Shown: positions 50,513 to 59,930, counted from the first letter of the stretch. The stretch is DNA of 64,000 bases from Streptomyces sp. WMMC940 (GCF_027460265.1 NZ_JAPZBC010000001.1:6746001-6810000), one strand, 5' to 3'. The notes: a model not told the origin generated them from the letters alone. Program-made: numbers and translations.

Positions 50513-51802
50513 TCAGCCCGACGGCGCGGCCGCCTCGGCCGTCGGTGTCGCCGCCGGCTGAGCCGGCGCCTGCTGTCTCCCGCGCTGAAGGCGGCTGACG
50601 ACCGGGGCCGTGACCGCCGTGGTGATCAGGGCCACCAGGACCAGCATGGTGAAGAGGTCCGGCCCGATGACGCCGAGTTCGAGGCCGATGGTCAGCACCA
50701 CCAGCTCCGTCAGGCCCCGGCAGTTCATCAGTGCCCCGATCGCCGTGGCCTCCCGCCAGGACCGCCCGCACAGGCGGGCGGCGGCCGCGGCTCCTCCCCA
50801 CTTGCCGAGCACCGCCACCGCGAGCAGCGCGCCGGCCCAGAGCCACTGCGCGGGGTCGGCCGCCAGAACCCCGATCTCCGTGCTCAGCCCGGTGTGCACG
50901 AAGAACAGCGGCAGCAGGACGGGCACCACCACGGCGCGCAGCCGGGCTGCCGACGCCTCGATACGCCGGTGGCCGCGCGGCGCGGCGACGCCGAACAGGA
51001 AGGCGCCGAACAGCGTGTGCACCCCGATCAGGTCCGTGGCCAGTGCGGACAGGCACAGACCGCTGAACAGCAGGACCAGGACCACCCCGTCGTTGGCCCG
51101 GTCCGCACGCCCCCGCGCCGCCCACCGGGAGAGCAGGGGCCGGACCACCAGCAGCATCGCGGCACCGAAGGCGACCGTGAGCCCGGCCGCCGACACGGCG
51201 TCGAACGGCGACCCGGCCGCGGTGAGCGCCACCACGAGCGCCAGCAGGCACCACGCGGCCACGTCGTCCACCGCCGCGCACGCCATCGCGAGCGCGCCGA
51301 GCGGAGTTCCGTACAGCCCCCGGTCGACCAGGATCCGGGCCAGCACCGGGAACGCCGTGACGCTCATCGCCACCGCCACGAACAGGGCGAAGGGCAAGAA
51401 CCCGACCCCGTCCGGGGCCAGTCGGCCGAACAGCGGGAAGGCCAGCAGCGCGCCCAGGCCTAGCGGCACCAGGATGCCCGCCTGGCTGACCGCGACCGCC
51501 GTCCGTGAACTGCCGCGCAGCGTACCGAGGTCCAGCTCCAGCCCGACAAGGAACATGAAGCCCAGCAGGCCGATCTGGCCGAGTACCGAGGTGTACGGCA
51601 GGACCGGCTCCGGGAAGAGCCAGGTCTGCGCCTCGGGCCACAGCCAGCCGAGCAGCGACGGGCCGAGGAGGATGCCCATGGCGATCTCGCCGATCACGGG
51701 AGGCTGGCCGAACCTGCGCAGCAGCGCGGCGCCGGCCTGGCACGCGAGGATCGCGGCCGGTACCGCGACGAGCACCGCGGGCATGATCTCAGCCGCGGAC
51801 AC
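50513..51802 (-). CDS. Cation/proton antiporter (CPA2, KefB type)
   Basis: The 429-residue product has about 12 membrane helices and the CPA2 core: GQPPVIGEIAMGILLGPSLLG early, LGFMFLVGLELDLG, and the DDV motif in MACAAVDDVAAWCLLALVV that carries the transport Asp pair. It exchanges K+ or Na+ for protons. The GTG at 51802 follows GGAGGAG and its first 14 bases overlap the flavin reductase stop, so the two are translationally coupled. That places it in the halogenase operon, where it might protect the producer, adjust pH or export something; a housekeeping role cannot be excluded. Confidence 0.88.
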   Translation of the reverse strand: MSAAEIMPAVLVAVPAAILACQAGAALLRRFGQPPVIGEIAMGILLGPSLLGWLWPEAQTWLFPEPVLPYTSVLGQIGLLGFMFLVGLELDLGTLRGSSRTAVAVSQAGILVPLGLGALLAFPLFGRLAPDGVGFLPFALFVAVAMSVTAFPVLARILVDRGLYGTPLGALAMACAAVDDVAAWCLLALVVALTAAGSPFDAVSAAGLTVAFGAAMLLVVRPLLSRWAARGRADRANDGVVLVLLFSGLCLSALATDLIGVHTLFGAFLFGVAAPRGHRRIEASAARLRAVVVPVLLPLFFVHTGLSTEIGVLAADPAQWLWAGALLAVAVLGKWGGAAAAARLCGRSWREATAIGALMNCRGLTELVVLTIGLELGVIGPDLFTMLVLVALITTAVTAPVVSRLQRGRQQAPAQPAATPTAEAAAPSG

Positions 51803-52430
51803 GGGCGGCTCCTCCGGGCGGTACGACGTGAGGCGGGCGGGGGGAGGCGGCCGGCGGGGGCGCCGCCGCGGCGGCGGACCACTCGGCGTAGCGGCGCAGC
51901 CCGTACAGCAGCGGCTGCGCCGACGGGCGCACGGTGACCCGGCGGGCCTCGGCGAAGACCGCCGTGTGGTCGCCGAAGGCCGCGGTCTTCACGACCGCGC
52001 AGTCGGCGACGGCGTGGGCGGACGCGGTCAGGTGCGGACCGCTCGCCCCCAGCGGCAGACGCCACTCGGTGCGTTCGAAGCGGGCCGGGTCGCCGGAGGC
52101 GAACAGGTCAGATGTGCCCCGGGCCCTCTCGTGCAGCAGGTTGAGCGCGAACTGCCCTTGCGCGAGCAGCGCTTCCAGGGTCGGGCTCGCCGTCCGGATG
52201 CACACCACCAGGGTGGGCGGGGCCAGCGCGACGCTCGCCAGCGAACTGCACGTCAGGCCGCGGGGCAGACCGTCGGCATCGAGGGTGGTGACGACGGAGA
52301 CGCCCGAGGGGAAGGCGGCCATGAAGGGCCGGAGGTCCGCCTCGTGGAGGACGACGGGATCCTCCGCCGCCGGTGTCCCCTCGACTGGGTCTCCGTCCGG
52401 TATGTCCGGACGAGATGGGAAGGTGGGCAT
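51789..52430 (-). CDS. Flavin reductase, partner of the halogenase
   Basis: The 213-residue protein is a split-barrel NADH:FAD oxidoreductase: FMAAFPSGVSVVTTLDADGLPRGLTCSSLASVALAPPTLVVCIRTASPT is the flavin-binding core, followed by FALNLLHERARGTSDLFASGDPARF and DHTAVFAEARRVTV. Its job would be to supply FADH2 to the tryptophan halogenase encoded just upstream in the same operon. The ATG at 52430 follows GGGAG by 7 bases. The Pro/Ala-rich C-terminal tail overlaps the antiporter start. Confidence 0.88.
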   Translation of the reverse strand: MPTFPSRPDIPDGDPVEGTPAAEDPVVLHEADLRPFMAAFPSGVSVVTTLDADGLPRGLTCSSLASVALAPPTLVVCIRTASPTLEALLAQGQFALNLLHERARGTSDLFASGDPARFERTEWRLPLGASGPHLTASAHAVADCAVVKTAAFGDHTAVFAEARRVTVRPSAQPLLYGLRRYAEWSAAAAAPPPAASPRPPHVVPPGGAARVRG

Positions 52431-52615
52431 GTCTGACTCCCTGTGGGTGACGAAGCAGTACGGCCCGGCGTCCGGCGGACTGCGCCGGGCGCCGGGCCGT
52501 GGGAACGGCGGTGGACCGGGTCCTGGACCGGCCCGGATCCGAGCCGGAGTGCTTGCGGAGCCTGGGAGGTGTCGAGGGCGGGGACCGGGGGGTGGAGTCC
52601 GCGCCCCCGATCGGC

Positions 52616-54214
52616 CTACGAGTGGAGTCGCTTCAGGTACTCGTAGGCGCTCGGCAGCGTCTCCAGCAGGTTCTGCTGCTGGCGCTTGACCGTCTCGAAG
52701 AGCGGCTCCGCCCCGGCCACGGACTCGGGCTTGTAGGCCAGGGCAGGGAGCGGGGCGTCCGGCTCCAGGCCCAGGCCGGCGAAGATGCAGTAGTAGCTGC
52801 CGTTGGTCCAGAAGTTGCGGAACTCGGCCTCGAAGTTGCCGTAGTACGTCGACTCGTCGGTGATGGGGGAGTTGATGGGCAGGCCGGCGCGGTACGCCGA
52901 GATCTTCTGCTGGATGTTGTCGGGGAGCGTCAGCTTCTTGTTGGCCTGCCAGAACGGCGTGTCGTTGCGCGGGGCGTAGAAGAAGTGCGCCTGGATGAAG
53001 TCGCGGGTGTCGTCGAACATCACCTCGATCTCGCGGTTGAAGGCGTCGACCAGACCCTCGTTGAAGGTCGTGTCCGGGAAGTGCTTGGCCAGCTGGTAGA
53101 TGGCCGCGGTGATGAAGTAGATGCCCGTCGACTCCAGGGGCTCCAGGAAGCACGAGGACAGCCCGATGCTGACGACGTTCTTCACCCAGGCCCGGCGGTT
53201 GCGCCCCACCCGGAACCTGATGTGGTTGAAGGCCGTCTTCTCCGGGTCCAGCCCCCACATCGCGGCGAACTCGGCCGTCGCCTCGTCCTGGTCGGTGAAC
53301 TTGCCGGAGTACACGTAACCGGTGCCGAAGCGGCCCAGCATGGGGATCTTCCAGGCCCAGCCCGAGGACATCGCGATCGCCGAGGTGTAGGGCTCCACGC
53401 CGCCGGCCTCGTCGTCGTGCGGCACGGCGGTGGCGACCGCGCTGTCGCACAGCAGGTGGTCGCTCATGTCGATGAACGGCTCGGCCATCGCCTTGTTGAT
53501 GAGCAGCCCTCGGAAGCCGGAGCAGTCCACGAAGAGGTCGGCGTCCAGGTCCTTGCCGCTCTTCGTCCGCAGCGAGGTGACGTAGCCCCGCTCGTCCTGG
53601 ACCACCTCGGTCATCTCGTCCTCGACGTGCCGGACGCTCTGCTTCTCGACGGCGAAGCGGCGCAGGAAGTCGGCTACGAGCTGGGCGTCGAAGTGCCAGG
53701 CGTAGCGGGTGGCCGAGCGCCCGTCGAGCCAGCGCGGCGCCTTCATCGCGTCCATGATCGGGGGCTCGCGGAAGCACGCGTAGTCGAACGGCTCCGTCGT
53801 GCGGCCCTCGTACTTGCGTTTGAACCAGTAGTGCGACAGCGGCGTCTGGTCGTAGTCGGGCAGCAGCCCGAACGGGTGGTAGAAGTGGTCGGGCCGCCCG
53901 TCCGGAAGCGTCCTGGCCGTCGACTCCCCCCGGCCCTCGGTCCGCCAGTTCACGAACCGCACGGCCATCTTGAAGCTGGCGTTGCACTCCCGCATCCACT
54001 CGTCCTCGGGGATGCCGAGGTAGTCGAAGAACGCGCGCTGCAGGTTGGGCACGGTCGCCTCGCCGACCCCGATCCGCGGAATCGTCGGCGCCTCCAGCAC
54101 CGTGATGTCGACCGTTCCCTGGAGAGCCTTGCCGAGATACGCGGCTGTCATCCAGCCGGCCGTGCCGCCGCCCAGGATGACGACCTTCTTCAGTCGGGTG
54201 TCGGTGCTGGTCAT
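52616..54214 (-). CDS. Flavin-dependent tryptophan halogenase (RebH/PrnA type)
   Basis: The 532-residue product is a FADH2-dependent tryptophan halogenase. Seen directly: the FAD motif [13 protein letters not shown] (residues 15-27), the catalytic Lys82 (SFKMAVRF), the family signature WAWKIP (286-291) and the catalytic Glu358 in FLEPLESTG. Segment order and the [22 protein letters not shown] and [11 protein letters not shown] blocks match the RebH/PrnA/Thal group rather than PyrH. The family chlorinates tryptophan at C6 or C7; which one cannot be read from the sequence. The flavin reductase encoded downstream supplies FADH2. The gene is divergent from a SARP activator with a good operator between them. 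Confidence 0.92.
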   Translation of the reverse strand: MTSTDTRLKKVVILGGGTAGWMTAAYLGKALQGTVDITVLEAPTIPRIGVGEATVPNLQRAFFDYLGIPEDEWMRECNASFKMAVRFVNWRTEGRGESTARTLPDGRPDHFYHPFGLLPDYDQTPLSHYWFKRKYEGRTTEPFDYACFREPPIMDAMKAPRWLDGRSATRYAWHFDAQLVADFLRRFAVEKQSVRHVEDEMTEVVQDERGYVTSLRTKSGKDLDADLFVDCSGFRGLLINKAMAEPFIDMSDHLLCDSAVATAVPHDDEAGGVEPYTSAIAMSSGWAWKIPMLGRFGTGYVYSGKFTDQDEATAEFAAMWGLDPEKTAFNHIRFRVGRNRRAWVKNVVSIGLSSCFLEPLESTGIYFITAAIYQLAKHFPDTTFNEGLVDAFNREIEVMFDDTRDFIQAHFFYAPRNDTPFWQANKKLTLPDNIQQKISAYRAGLPINSPITDESTYYGNFEAEFRNFWTNGSYYCIFAGLGLEPDAPLPALAYKPESVAGAEPLFETVKRQQQNLLETLPSAYEYLKRLHS

Positions 54215-54361
54215 GGAGCAGCCCTCATTTCTGAGTCGGGAATCGCGGTCGGGCGCTGGGAGCCGGCGCAGAGACGGGCCGGACGCGGCACGACCGACCG
54301 GGCAGGACCTGAACCTCCGGCGCCGGCCGGGACCGTCGGAGCCTCAGCGTGCGCGGCCGCT

Positions 54362-54414
54362 CTATGACGGAACTACAGAGGCGCTATCCGGCCGGTATAG
54401 GCCGGATGTAGACC
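54362..54414 (+). promoter_or_regulatory. SARP binding site and candidate promoter
   Basis: Four heptads start every 11 bases: CTATGAC (54362), CTACAGA (54373), CTATCCG (54384) and GTATAGG (54395). This spacing and the CTAnnnn/GTATAGG pattern are the standard SARP operator, where the protein binds one face of the helix and replaces the -35 contact. TGTAGA or TAGACC at 54407-54414 can serve as the -10. It drives the rightward SARP and biosynthetic operon. Confidence 0.75.
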
Positions 54415-54470
54415 CCGGGAACAGAATCGCCGCAGGCAGAACGGCATGCGGCGGACCTCAGGAGGAAGCG

Positions 54471-55457
54471 ATGACCACCGCGGTGACCGGAATTGCACGG
54501 CATGCGGTACGCATCCGCTTCCTGGGTGACTTCGAGTTGACCGTGAACGGCGCCCCGGTGCGGCGCTGGCGGGCCGGAAAGTCCCGGGGGCTCTTCCAGT
54601 ACCTCGTGATCCACCGAGGTCAGACCCTCACCCGCGACCGGCTGTACGAGGCACTGTGGCCCGGCTCCGACGGGGCCGCCGGCGACAGTTCGCTGAAGGT
54701 CGCCGCGCACGCACTGCGACGGGTCCTCGACGCCCACCCCGACGGTTCCGGCGAGTCCGGAATCCGGCTGCACTACCGCGACTTCGGCTACGCCCTCGAC
54801 ATCGCCGACCTCTGGTCGGACGTGGACCGCTTCCAGGAGCTCGCCCACGCCGGGCTGCGGACCGCCGCGTCCGGCGACCGGGCCCTCGCCCGCGAACCGC
54901 TGCGGTCCGCCGTCGCGCTGTACGCGGGCGAGTTCCTGCGCGGCGAGCGCGCCGACTGGGTCGCCGAACACCGCGAGTACCTGCGGTCGCTGGCCCTGCG
55001 AGCCCTGGACGTGCTGCGCGCCGACGCCGCCGAGCGCGAGGACTTCCCGGACCTCATCGAGGTCTGCCGCCGCACCCTGGGCATCGACCGGCACCACGAG
55101 GAGACCTACCGGGCGCTGATGACGGCGCACGGGGTGCGCGGCGAACACGCCTGCGTGCGCCGCTGGTACGAGCTGTGCGCGCGCCGGCTGCGGGACGACC
55201 TGGCGGTGGCGCCGTCCCGGGAGACCGACCGGCTGCTCCACGCGATGCTGCCCGCCCGGGCCGCCGCCACCCCGCCGCGCACCGTCCCGGTGACCGCCGC
55301 GGGGCTCTCCGGACTCCACCCGCGTGCCGTACGGCGGACCCGGCCCGACGCCCGGACAGCCGCCCTGGGTCTTGCCACCCCCACGGCCGGCCTCCGGGCC
55401 GGGCCCCGGCCGCCCACAGCTGCTCCGGGACTCGTCCCGCCCGCACGAACCCAGTGA
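54471..55457 (+). CDS. SARP-family transcriptional activator
   Basis: The 328-residue product has the small SARP layout: a winged-helix DNA-binding domain (residues about 12-105; VRIRFLGDFELTVNGAPVRRWRAGKSRGLFQYL, SSLKVAAHALRRVLDAHP, YRDFGYALDI) and the bacterial transcriptional activation domain (BTAD, about 110-260; DVDRFQELAHAGLRTA, LALRALDVLRADAAEREDF). There is no NB-ARC or ATPase extension. SARPs switch on antibiotic clusters by binding heptad repeats, and such repeats lie upstream of this gene, suggesting it activates its own operon. ATG 54471 follows AGGAGGAAGCG. The Pro/Arg-rich tail is probably disordered. Confidence 0.9.
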   Translation: MTTAVTGIARHAVRIRFLGDFELTVNGAPVRRWRAGKSRGLFQYLVIHRGQTLTRDRLYEALWPGSDGAAGDSSLKVAAHALRRVLDAHPDGSGESGIRLHYRDFGYALDIADLWSDVDRFQELAHAGLRTAASGDRALAREPLRSAVALYAGEFLRGERADWVAEHREYLRSLALRALDVLRADAAEREDFPDLIEVCRRTLGIDRHHEETYRALMTAHGVRGEHACVRRWYELCARRLRDDLAVAPSRETDRLLHAMLPARAAATPPRTVPVTAAGLSGLHPRAVRRTRPDARTAALGLATPTAGLRAGPRPPTAAPGLVPPARTQ

Positions 55458-55484
55458 CCGAGCGAACCCAGTGAGGAATCCACC

Positions 55485-57059
55485 GTGACCGTGCTGACCG
55501 TGCCGCAGGACTCCGCCGCACCGACGGCCGAGCCGTCCGCACCCGCCCTGCCACCCCGCTACGACGACCAGTGGATCGGCGGCCGCTGGACGGCCTCCGA
55601 CGCCGAGAGCCGCCTGGTCGTCACCGACCCCGGCACCGAGCAGCCGCTCGCCACCGTGCCCGCCGGCACCCCTCGCGACGCCGACCTCGCCGTGCGTGCC
55701 GCCGCCGGGGCCTTCCCCGGCTGGGCCGCCACGCCCGTGCGCGAGCGGGCCGCACTGCTTCGCCGCGTGGTGGAGGGACTGGAGCGCCGCGCCGAGGACT
55801 TCGCCCGGGTCATCACCGCCGAGGTGGGCGCCCCCACCCGCATGGCGCTGCAGACCCAGGTCGGGCTGGCCGTGGGCATGGCCGCGCACTGCGTCGAGAC
55901 CGCCGCCTCCTACGGCTTCGAGGAGCGGGTGGGCCACTCGCTGGTGGTCCGCGAGCCCGCCGGTGTCGCCGTCTGCATCACGCCGTGGAACGTACCGCTG
56001 CTGCTCACGGTGCAGAAGCTGCTGCCGGCCCTCGCGGCCGGCTGCACCGTCGTCCACAAGCCCAGCGAGCTCACACCGCTGCACGCCCGGCTCCTCGCCG
56101 AGGTGTTCGCCGAGGCCGATCTGCCGCCCGGTGTGGTGAACACGGCGGTGGGAACCGGCGACACCCTCGGCACCGCGCTCGTCGCCCATCCGCTCGTCGA
56201 CGTGGTGTCGCTGACCGGGTCCACCCGTGCCGGGCGCCGGGTGTCGGCCCTGGGCGCCGACGGTGTCAAGCGGATCCACCTGGAGCTCGGCGGCAAGAAC
56301 GCCAGCCTCGTCCTGGACGACGCCGATCTGGGGACCGCCGTCGGCGCCACGGTCGACCAGGTGCTCTTCAACACCGGCCAGACGTGCCTGCAGTGGAGCC
56401 GGCTGCTGGTGCCCCGGGAGCGCCAGGACGAAGCGGTGGAACTCGCCGGCCGGATCATGGACGGCTATGTGACCGGCGACCCCCGCGACCCCGCCACGGA
56501 CCTGGGCCCGCTGGTGTCCGCCGCCGCGCACGCCCGCGTGGGCGAGTACATACGCCGCGGCGAGACGGAGGGCGGCGCCCGGCTGGTCCACGGCGGCGCC
56601 GGCCGGCCCGAAGGGCTGGACACCGGCTACTACGTCCGTCCCACGATCTTCGCCGACGTCGACCCGCTGACCACCATCGGGCAGGAGGAGATCTTCGGGC
56701 CGGTGCTGTGCGTCATCCCCTACGACGACGAGGACCAGGCCGTACGCATCGTCAACGGGACGCGCTACGGGCTGCACGGCGCTGTCTGGTCGGGCGACGA
56801 CACCCGGGCCGAGCGGGTGGCACGCCGGTTCCGTACCGGCCTCGTCGACGTCAACGGCGGCTCGTTCAACCCCGCCGCCCCGTTCGGCGGGTTCAAGCAG
56901 TCCGGCGTCGGCCGCGAGTGCGGCGCCGCCGGACTGGAGGCATTCCTCGAGACCAAGTCGATGCAGCTGCCCCAGGCGTCCGGCGACCAGGTGGTCGGTC
57001 CGCGTCTGCGCGCCGCCGTGCCGGCCGGCGACCCCGGCCAGGAGAGGAACGACGGATGA
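55485..57059 (+). CDS. Aldehyde dehydrogenase
   Basis: The 524-residue product is an NAD(P)-dependent aldehyde dehydrogenase with the catalytic Glu in HLELGGKN and catalytic Cys in FNTGQTC (near residue 305), the NAD segment CITPWNVPLLLTVQKLLPALAAGC and the C-terminal PFGGFKQSGVGRECG. It carries the first 30 residues as a polar extension. In this cluster a likely substrate is an indole-3-carbaldehyde produced from beta-hydroxytryptophan, giving the carboxylate that the second NRPS activates; this is inference. GTG 55485 follows AGGAAT. Its stop overlaps the NRPS1 start by four bases (ATGA), so translation is coupled. Confidence 0.9.
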   Translation: MTVLTVPQDSAAPTAEPSAPALPPRYDDQWIGGRWTASDAESRLVVTDPGTEQPLATVPAGTPRDADLAVRAAAGAFPGWAATPVRERAALLRRVVEGLERRAEDFARVITAEVGAPTRMALQTQVGLAVGMAAHCVETAASYGFEERVGHSLVVREPAGVAVCITPWNVPLLLTVQKLLPALAAGCTVVHKPSELTPLHARLLAEVFAEADLPPGVVNTAVGTGDTLGTALVAHPLVDVVSLTGSTRAGRRVSALGADGVKRIHLELGGKNASLVLDDADLGTAVGATVDQVLFNTGQTCLQWSRLLVPRERQDEAVELAGRIMDGYVTGDPRDPATDLGPLVSAAAHARVGEYIRRGETEGGARLVHGGAGRPEGLDTGYYVRPTIFADVDPLTTIGQEEIFGPVLCVIPYDDEDQAVRIVNGTRYGLHGAVWSGDDTRAERVARRFRTGLVDVNGGSFNPAAPFGGFKQSGVGRECGAAGLEAFLETKSMQLPQASGDQVVGPRLRAAVPAGDPGQERNDG

Positions 57060-58888
57060 CCGCCCACCCCGCCGCCGCGCCGGCGGTCCGGCCCGCACAC
57101 GCCCGGCCGGACTCCGCTCTCCCGCCCCTGTTCGCGGCGCTGGAGCGCTGGACCCGCGAACGACCCGACGACCCGGCCGTCAGCGCCGGGGACGGCGCGC
57201 TGAGCCATGCCGGGCTCGCCGCACGCACCGCGGCGATGGCCGCCGGACTGTCCGCCGCCGGCGCCGGTCCAGAGACGGCCGTGGGCCTGCTCCTCGGGCG
57301 GTCCCGGGACAGCGTGCCCGCGCTGCTCGCCGTGTGGAGCCTGGGTGCCACGGCCGTGCCGCTCGATCCCGGGCACCCCGTGGAGCGGCTGGCGTCCGTA
57401 CTGGGCGACGCCGGCGTCTCCGTCCTCGTCACCCCCGAGGTGCCCGCCGGGCTTGACGTCGCCGACGTCCGCACCCTGGACCCGGCCGGCCCCGCCTGCC
57501 GGGTGAGCTCCGCGACCGGCTCGCTCGACGTGGTCGATCCGGGACCGGACACCTGCGCGTACGTCATCTACACCTCGGGTACCACCGGGCGTCCCAAGGG
57601 CGTCGAGGTCACCTACCGCGGCCTCGACACCTTTGTGCGAGCCCTCGCCGGGCTCGGTCCGCAGCCCGCCGGTCTGGGCCTGAACGCCGTCTCGCCCGCC
57701 TTCGACGGCTGGCTGTGGTGCACCCTGCTCTACCTCGTGCACGGCCAGGGCGTCGCCCTGGTGGACCTGTCCCTGGAAGGGCTGCGCCGGGCCGCCGACG
57801 CCGGCCGCGAGCCGATCCCCGCAGGACTGCGGACCGCCTCCCTCACCCCGTCGCTGCTCGCGGCCCACGGCGGCGCGCTGAGCGGGGCCGAGGTCGTCGT
57901 GGTAGCCGGCGAGCAGTGCCCGGCCGCACTGGCCGAACGCTTCTCGCGAGGCCGGCGGCTGCTCAACGTGTACGGGCCGACGGAGGTGACCATCGCGGCC
58001 ACCTGGGCCGACAGCGAGCGGGGTGACGATGTGAGCACCATCGGACGGCCGTTGCCCGACTACCGCGCCTACGTGCTCGACGACGACCTGATCCCGGTCG
58101 CCGAGGGCGTCGAGGGCGAGCTCTACCTCGGCGGACCCGCCGTGGCCCGCGGCTACCGCAACCGGCCGGGGCTCACCGCGGCCCGGTTCCTGCCCGACCC
58201 GTTCCAGGGCGGCGGCGCGCGGATGTACCGCACCGGGGACCTCGTGGTCCGCCGGCCCGGCGGCGAACTGGAGTACCGCGGCCGGCGCGACGACCAGGTG
58301 AAGGTCCGCGGCCACCGCATCGAACTGGGCGAGGTCGAGCGGGTCGCCGCCGAGCTCCCCGAGGTCGTCGCCGCCGCCGCCTGTGTCCTCGGCTCGGGCC
58401 GGACGCTGGGGCTCGCGGTCGTCGCGGCCCCCGGCGCGGAAGGCGCACTGGCGGAGTCCGTGACCGGGCACTGCGCCAAGCTGCTGCCGGAGGCCGCGGT
58501 GCCCGCGACGGTCCGGGTCGTCGACCGCATCCCCACCCTGACCACGGGCAAGGCCGACCGCGGCGAACTCGCCCGCCGTCTCGCGGAGCCCGCACGGGAG
58601 GAGGGGGCGGGCAACGCCAACGCGCGGGAGCGCGAAGTCATGGCGGTCTGGGGCGAGGCCCTGGAGCGCGAGGTCCCCGGACCGGACGCCGACTTCTTCG
58701 AACTGGGCGGGCACTCGCTCGCCGCGGCCCGCGTCGTCGCCGAGCTGCGGCGGACCACCGGGCTGCGCCTCACGCTCGGGACGCTGCTCTCCCGACCGAC
58801 CGTCGCGGACGTCGCCGCCGAACTCGACCGCCTCGCCGCCGAGTCAGGGGCACCGGACACCGCGCTGCGCACCGCCGAGGGGGCCTGA
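57056..58888 (+). CDS. NRPS adenylation-PCP didomain
   Basis: The 610-residue protein is an adenylation domain (residues about 20-525) plus a peptidyl carrier (about 530-605). A3 is YTSGTTGRPKG, A5 VYGPTEVTIAATW, A10 TGKADRGEL, and the carrier motif FFELGGHSLAAA has the phosphopantetheine Ser554. The A4 region reads SPAFDGWLWC: Asp235 is present, so an alpha-amino acid is loaded, with DGW at the first specificity positions. Together with an MbtH-like protein, a P450 and a thioesterase it matches the pattern used to load an amino acid for beta-hydroxylation. Tryptophan or chlorotryptophan is the likely substrate. No condensation domain is present. Confidence 0.9.
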   Translation: MTAHPAAAPAVRPAHARPDSALPPLFAALERWTRERPDDPAVSAGDGALSHAGLAARTAAMAAGLSAAGAGPETAVGLLLGRSRDSVPALLAVWSLGATAVPLDPGHPVERLASVLGDAGVSVLVTPEVPAGLDVADVRTLDPAGPACRVSSATGSLDVVDPGPDTCAYVIYTSGTTGRPKGVEVTYRGLDTFVRALAGLGPQPAGLGLNAVSPAFDGWLWCTLLYLVHGQGVALVDLSLEGLRRAADAGREPIPAGLRTASLTPSLLAAHGGALSGAEVVVVAGEQCPAALAERFSRGRRLLNVYGPTEVTIAATWADSERGDDVSTIGRPLPDYRAYVLDDDLIPVAEGVEGELYLGGPAVARGYRNRPGLTAARFLPDPFQGGGARMYRTGDLVVRRPGGELEYRGRRDDQVKVRGHRIELGEVERVAAELPEVVAAAACVLGSGRTLGLAVVAAPGAEGALAESVTGHCAKLLPEAAVPATVRVVDRIPTLTTGKADRGELARRLAEPAREEGAGNANAREREVMAVWGEALEREVPGPDADFFELGGHSLAAARVVAELRRTTGLRLTLGTLLSRPTVADVAAELDRLAAESGAPDTALRTAEGA

Positions 58889-58891
58889 ACC

Positions 58892-59641
58892 ATGGGAAGC
58901 TGGATCTCCACCTGGCCCACCGGCCCGGACGACGCGGCCCTCCCCGCACTGCTCTGCCTACCGCAGGCAGGGGCCGGCTGCCAGCAGTTCCGCGCCTGGG
59001 CCAAGGCCCTGGCCGGTGTCGCCCAGGTCCACGGCGTGCAACTGCCCGGCCGTGAGAACCGCTGGCGCGACCCGATGCCGGAGACCTTCGGAGAGGCCGT
59101 CGAGGCGATCACCGCAGAGCTGCGCCCGATCGTCGCCGGTGGCCGCCGGCTGGTCGTCTTCGGCCACAGCTTCGGCGGACTCCTCGGCTACGAGGTCGCC
59201 CGCCGGGTGACGCCCGACGTCCTGGTGGTCAGCGCCTGCCGCGCGCCCGGGCACTGGGACGGCGCCGGGCGGGGCATCGTCGAGGACGAGGAGGAACTGG
59301 ACAAGCTCTTCGACACGGCCGGGCTCGATCCGGCGTTCCTCGACGAGGACACCCGGGCCGTGATGGTCGCGATGCTCCGCAGGGACGCCGTGCTGTCGCT
59401 GAGTTACACCCACACGCCCGGCGACCCGCTGCGCGTGCCGGTGCACGCCTGGAGCGCGGCCGGCGACGAGACCGTCCCCGTCGGGGACCTGGCCGGCTGG
59501 GCCGCCGTCACCACGGCCGGCTTCCGGGTGCACCGTGTCGAGGGCGGCCACCACGCCGTGCTGCGCCGCCCCGCGGCGGTCCTGGAACACCTCGCCTCAC
59601 TGCTGCGGGACGACACGACCGCGGCCGCCACCCCCGCCTGA
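58892..59641 (+). CDS. Thioesterase (type II)
   Basis: The 249-residue protein is an alpha/beta-hydrolase thioesterase. The nucleophile elbow is GHSFGGLLGYEVA (Ser near residue 91), and the catalytic His is in EGGHHAVLRRP near the end. The length and isolated position match type II thioesterases, which free carrier proteins from unwanted groups; in A-PCP/P450 systems a thioesterase releases the finished beta-hydroxy amino acid from the carrier. Its ATG follows the NRPS1 stop by 3 bases. No lid-domain extension for a macrocyclising enzyme is seen. Confidence 0.9.
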   Translation: MGSWISTWPTGPDDAALPALLCLPQAGAGCQQFRAWAKALAGVAQVHGVQLPGRENRWRDPMPETFGEAVEAITAELRPIVAGGRRLVVFGHSFGGLLGYEVARRVTPDVLVVSACRAPGHWDGAGRGIVEDEEELDKLFDTAGLDPAFLDEDTRAVMVAMLRRDAVLSLSYTHTPGDPLRVPVHAWSAAGDETVPVGDLAGWAAVTTAGFRVHRVEGGHHAVLRRPAAVLEHLASLLRDDTTAAATPA

Positions 59642-59707
59642 CCGGCGGATGACCCGCCGACAGGGCGGTCCCCTTCCCGCAGCACCGCCCCGAGCCCGGA
59701 GGACGCC

Positions 59708-59929
59708 GTGCCCACGACCCATCAGGTCCTCGTCAACGACGAGGAGCAGTACGCCCTTTACCCTTCGGCGCGCGAGGTGCCCGACGGCTGGACACCGGTC
59801 GGGTTCAGCGGCAGCGAGGACGAGTGCGTGGCCCATGTGGACGCGCACTGGACCGACACCCGCCCCCGCTGCGTGCGCGAAGCGACCGCCGCCCACCGCG
59901 CCGCCGCCGGCGCGGGCGAAGGAGCCTGA
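59708..59929 (+). CDS. MbtH-like protein
   Basis: The 73-residue product is an MbtH-like NRPS chaperone: NDEEQYALYP, VPDGWTPVGFSGS and HWTDTRPRC. These proteins bind the adenylation domain and are needed for its folding or activity. Two usual Trp-containing segments are altered: SLW is ALY, and the C-terminal helix starts CVAHVDAHW instead of CLDYIEEVW, with DTRP in place of DMRP. The GTG at 59708 follows GGAGG. Its genes neighbours (NRPS1, thioesterase, P450) make a role with one or both A domains very likely. Confidence 0.9.
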   Translation: MPTTHQVLVNDEEQYALYPSAREVPDGWTPVGFSGSEDECVAHVDAHWTDTRPRCVREATAAHRAAAGAGEGA

Positions 59930-59930
59930 G

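Noticed and set aside
52431..52615. Missing small gene between halogenase and flavin reductase
   Set aside because: The 185 bases have no ATG or GTG start with a ribosome site and no protein-like frame.
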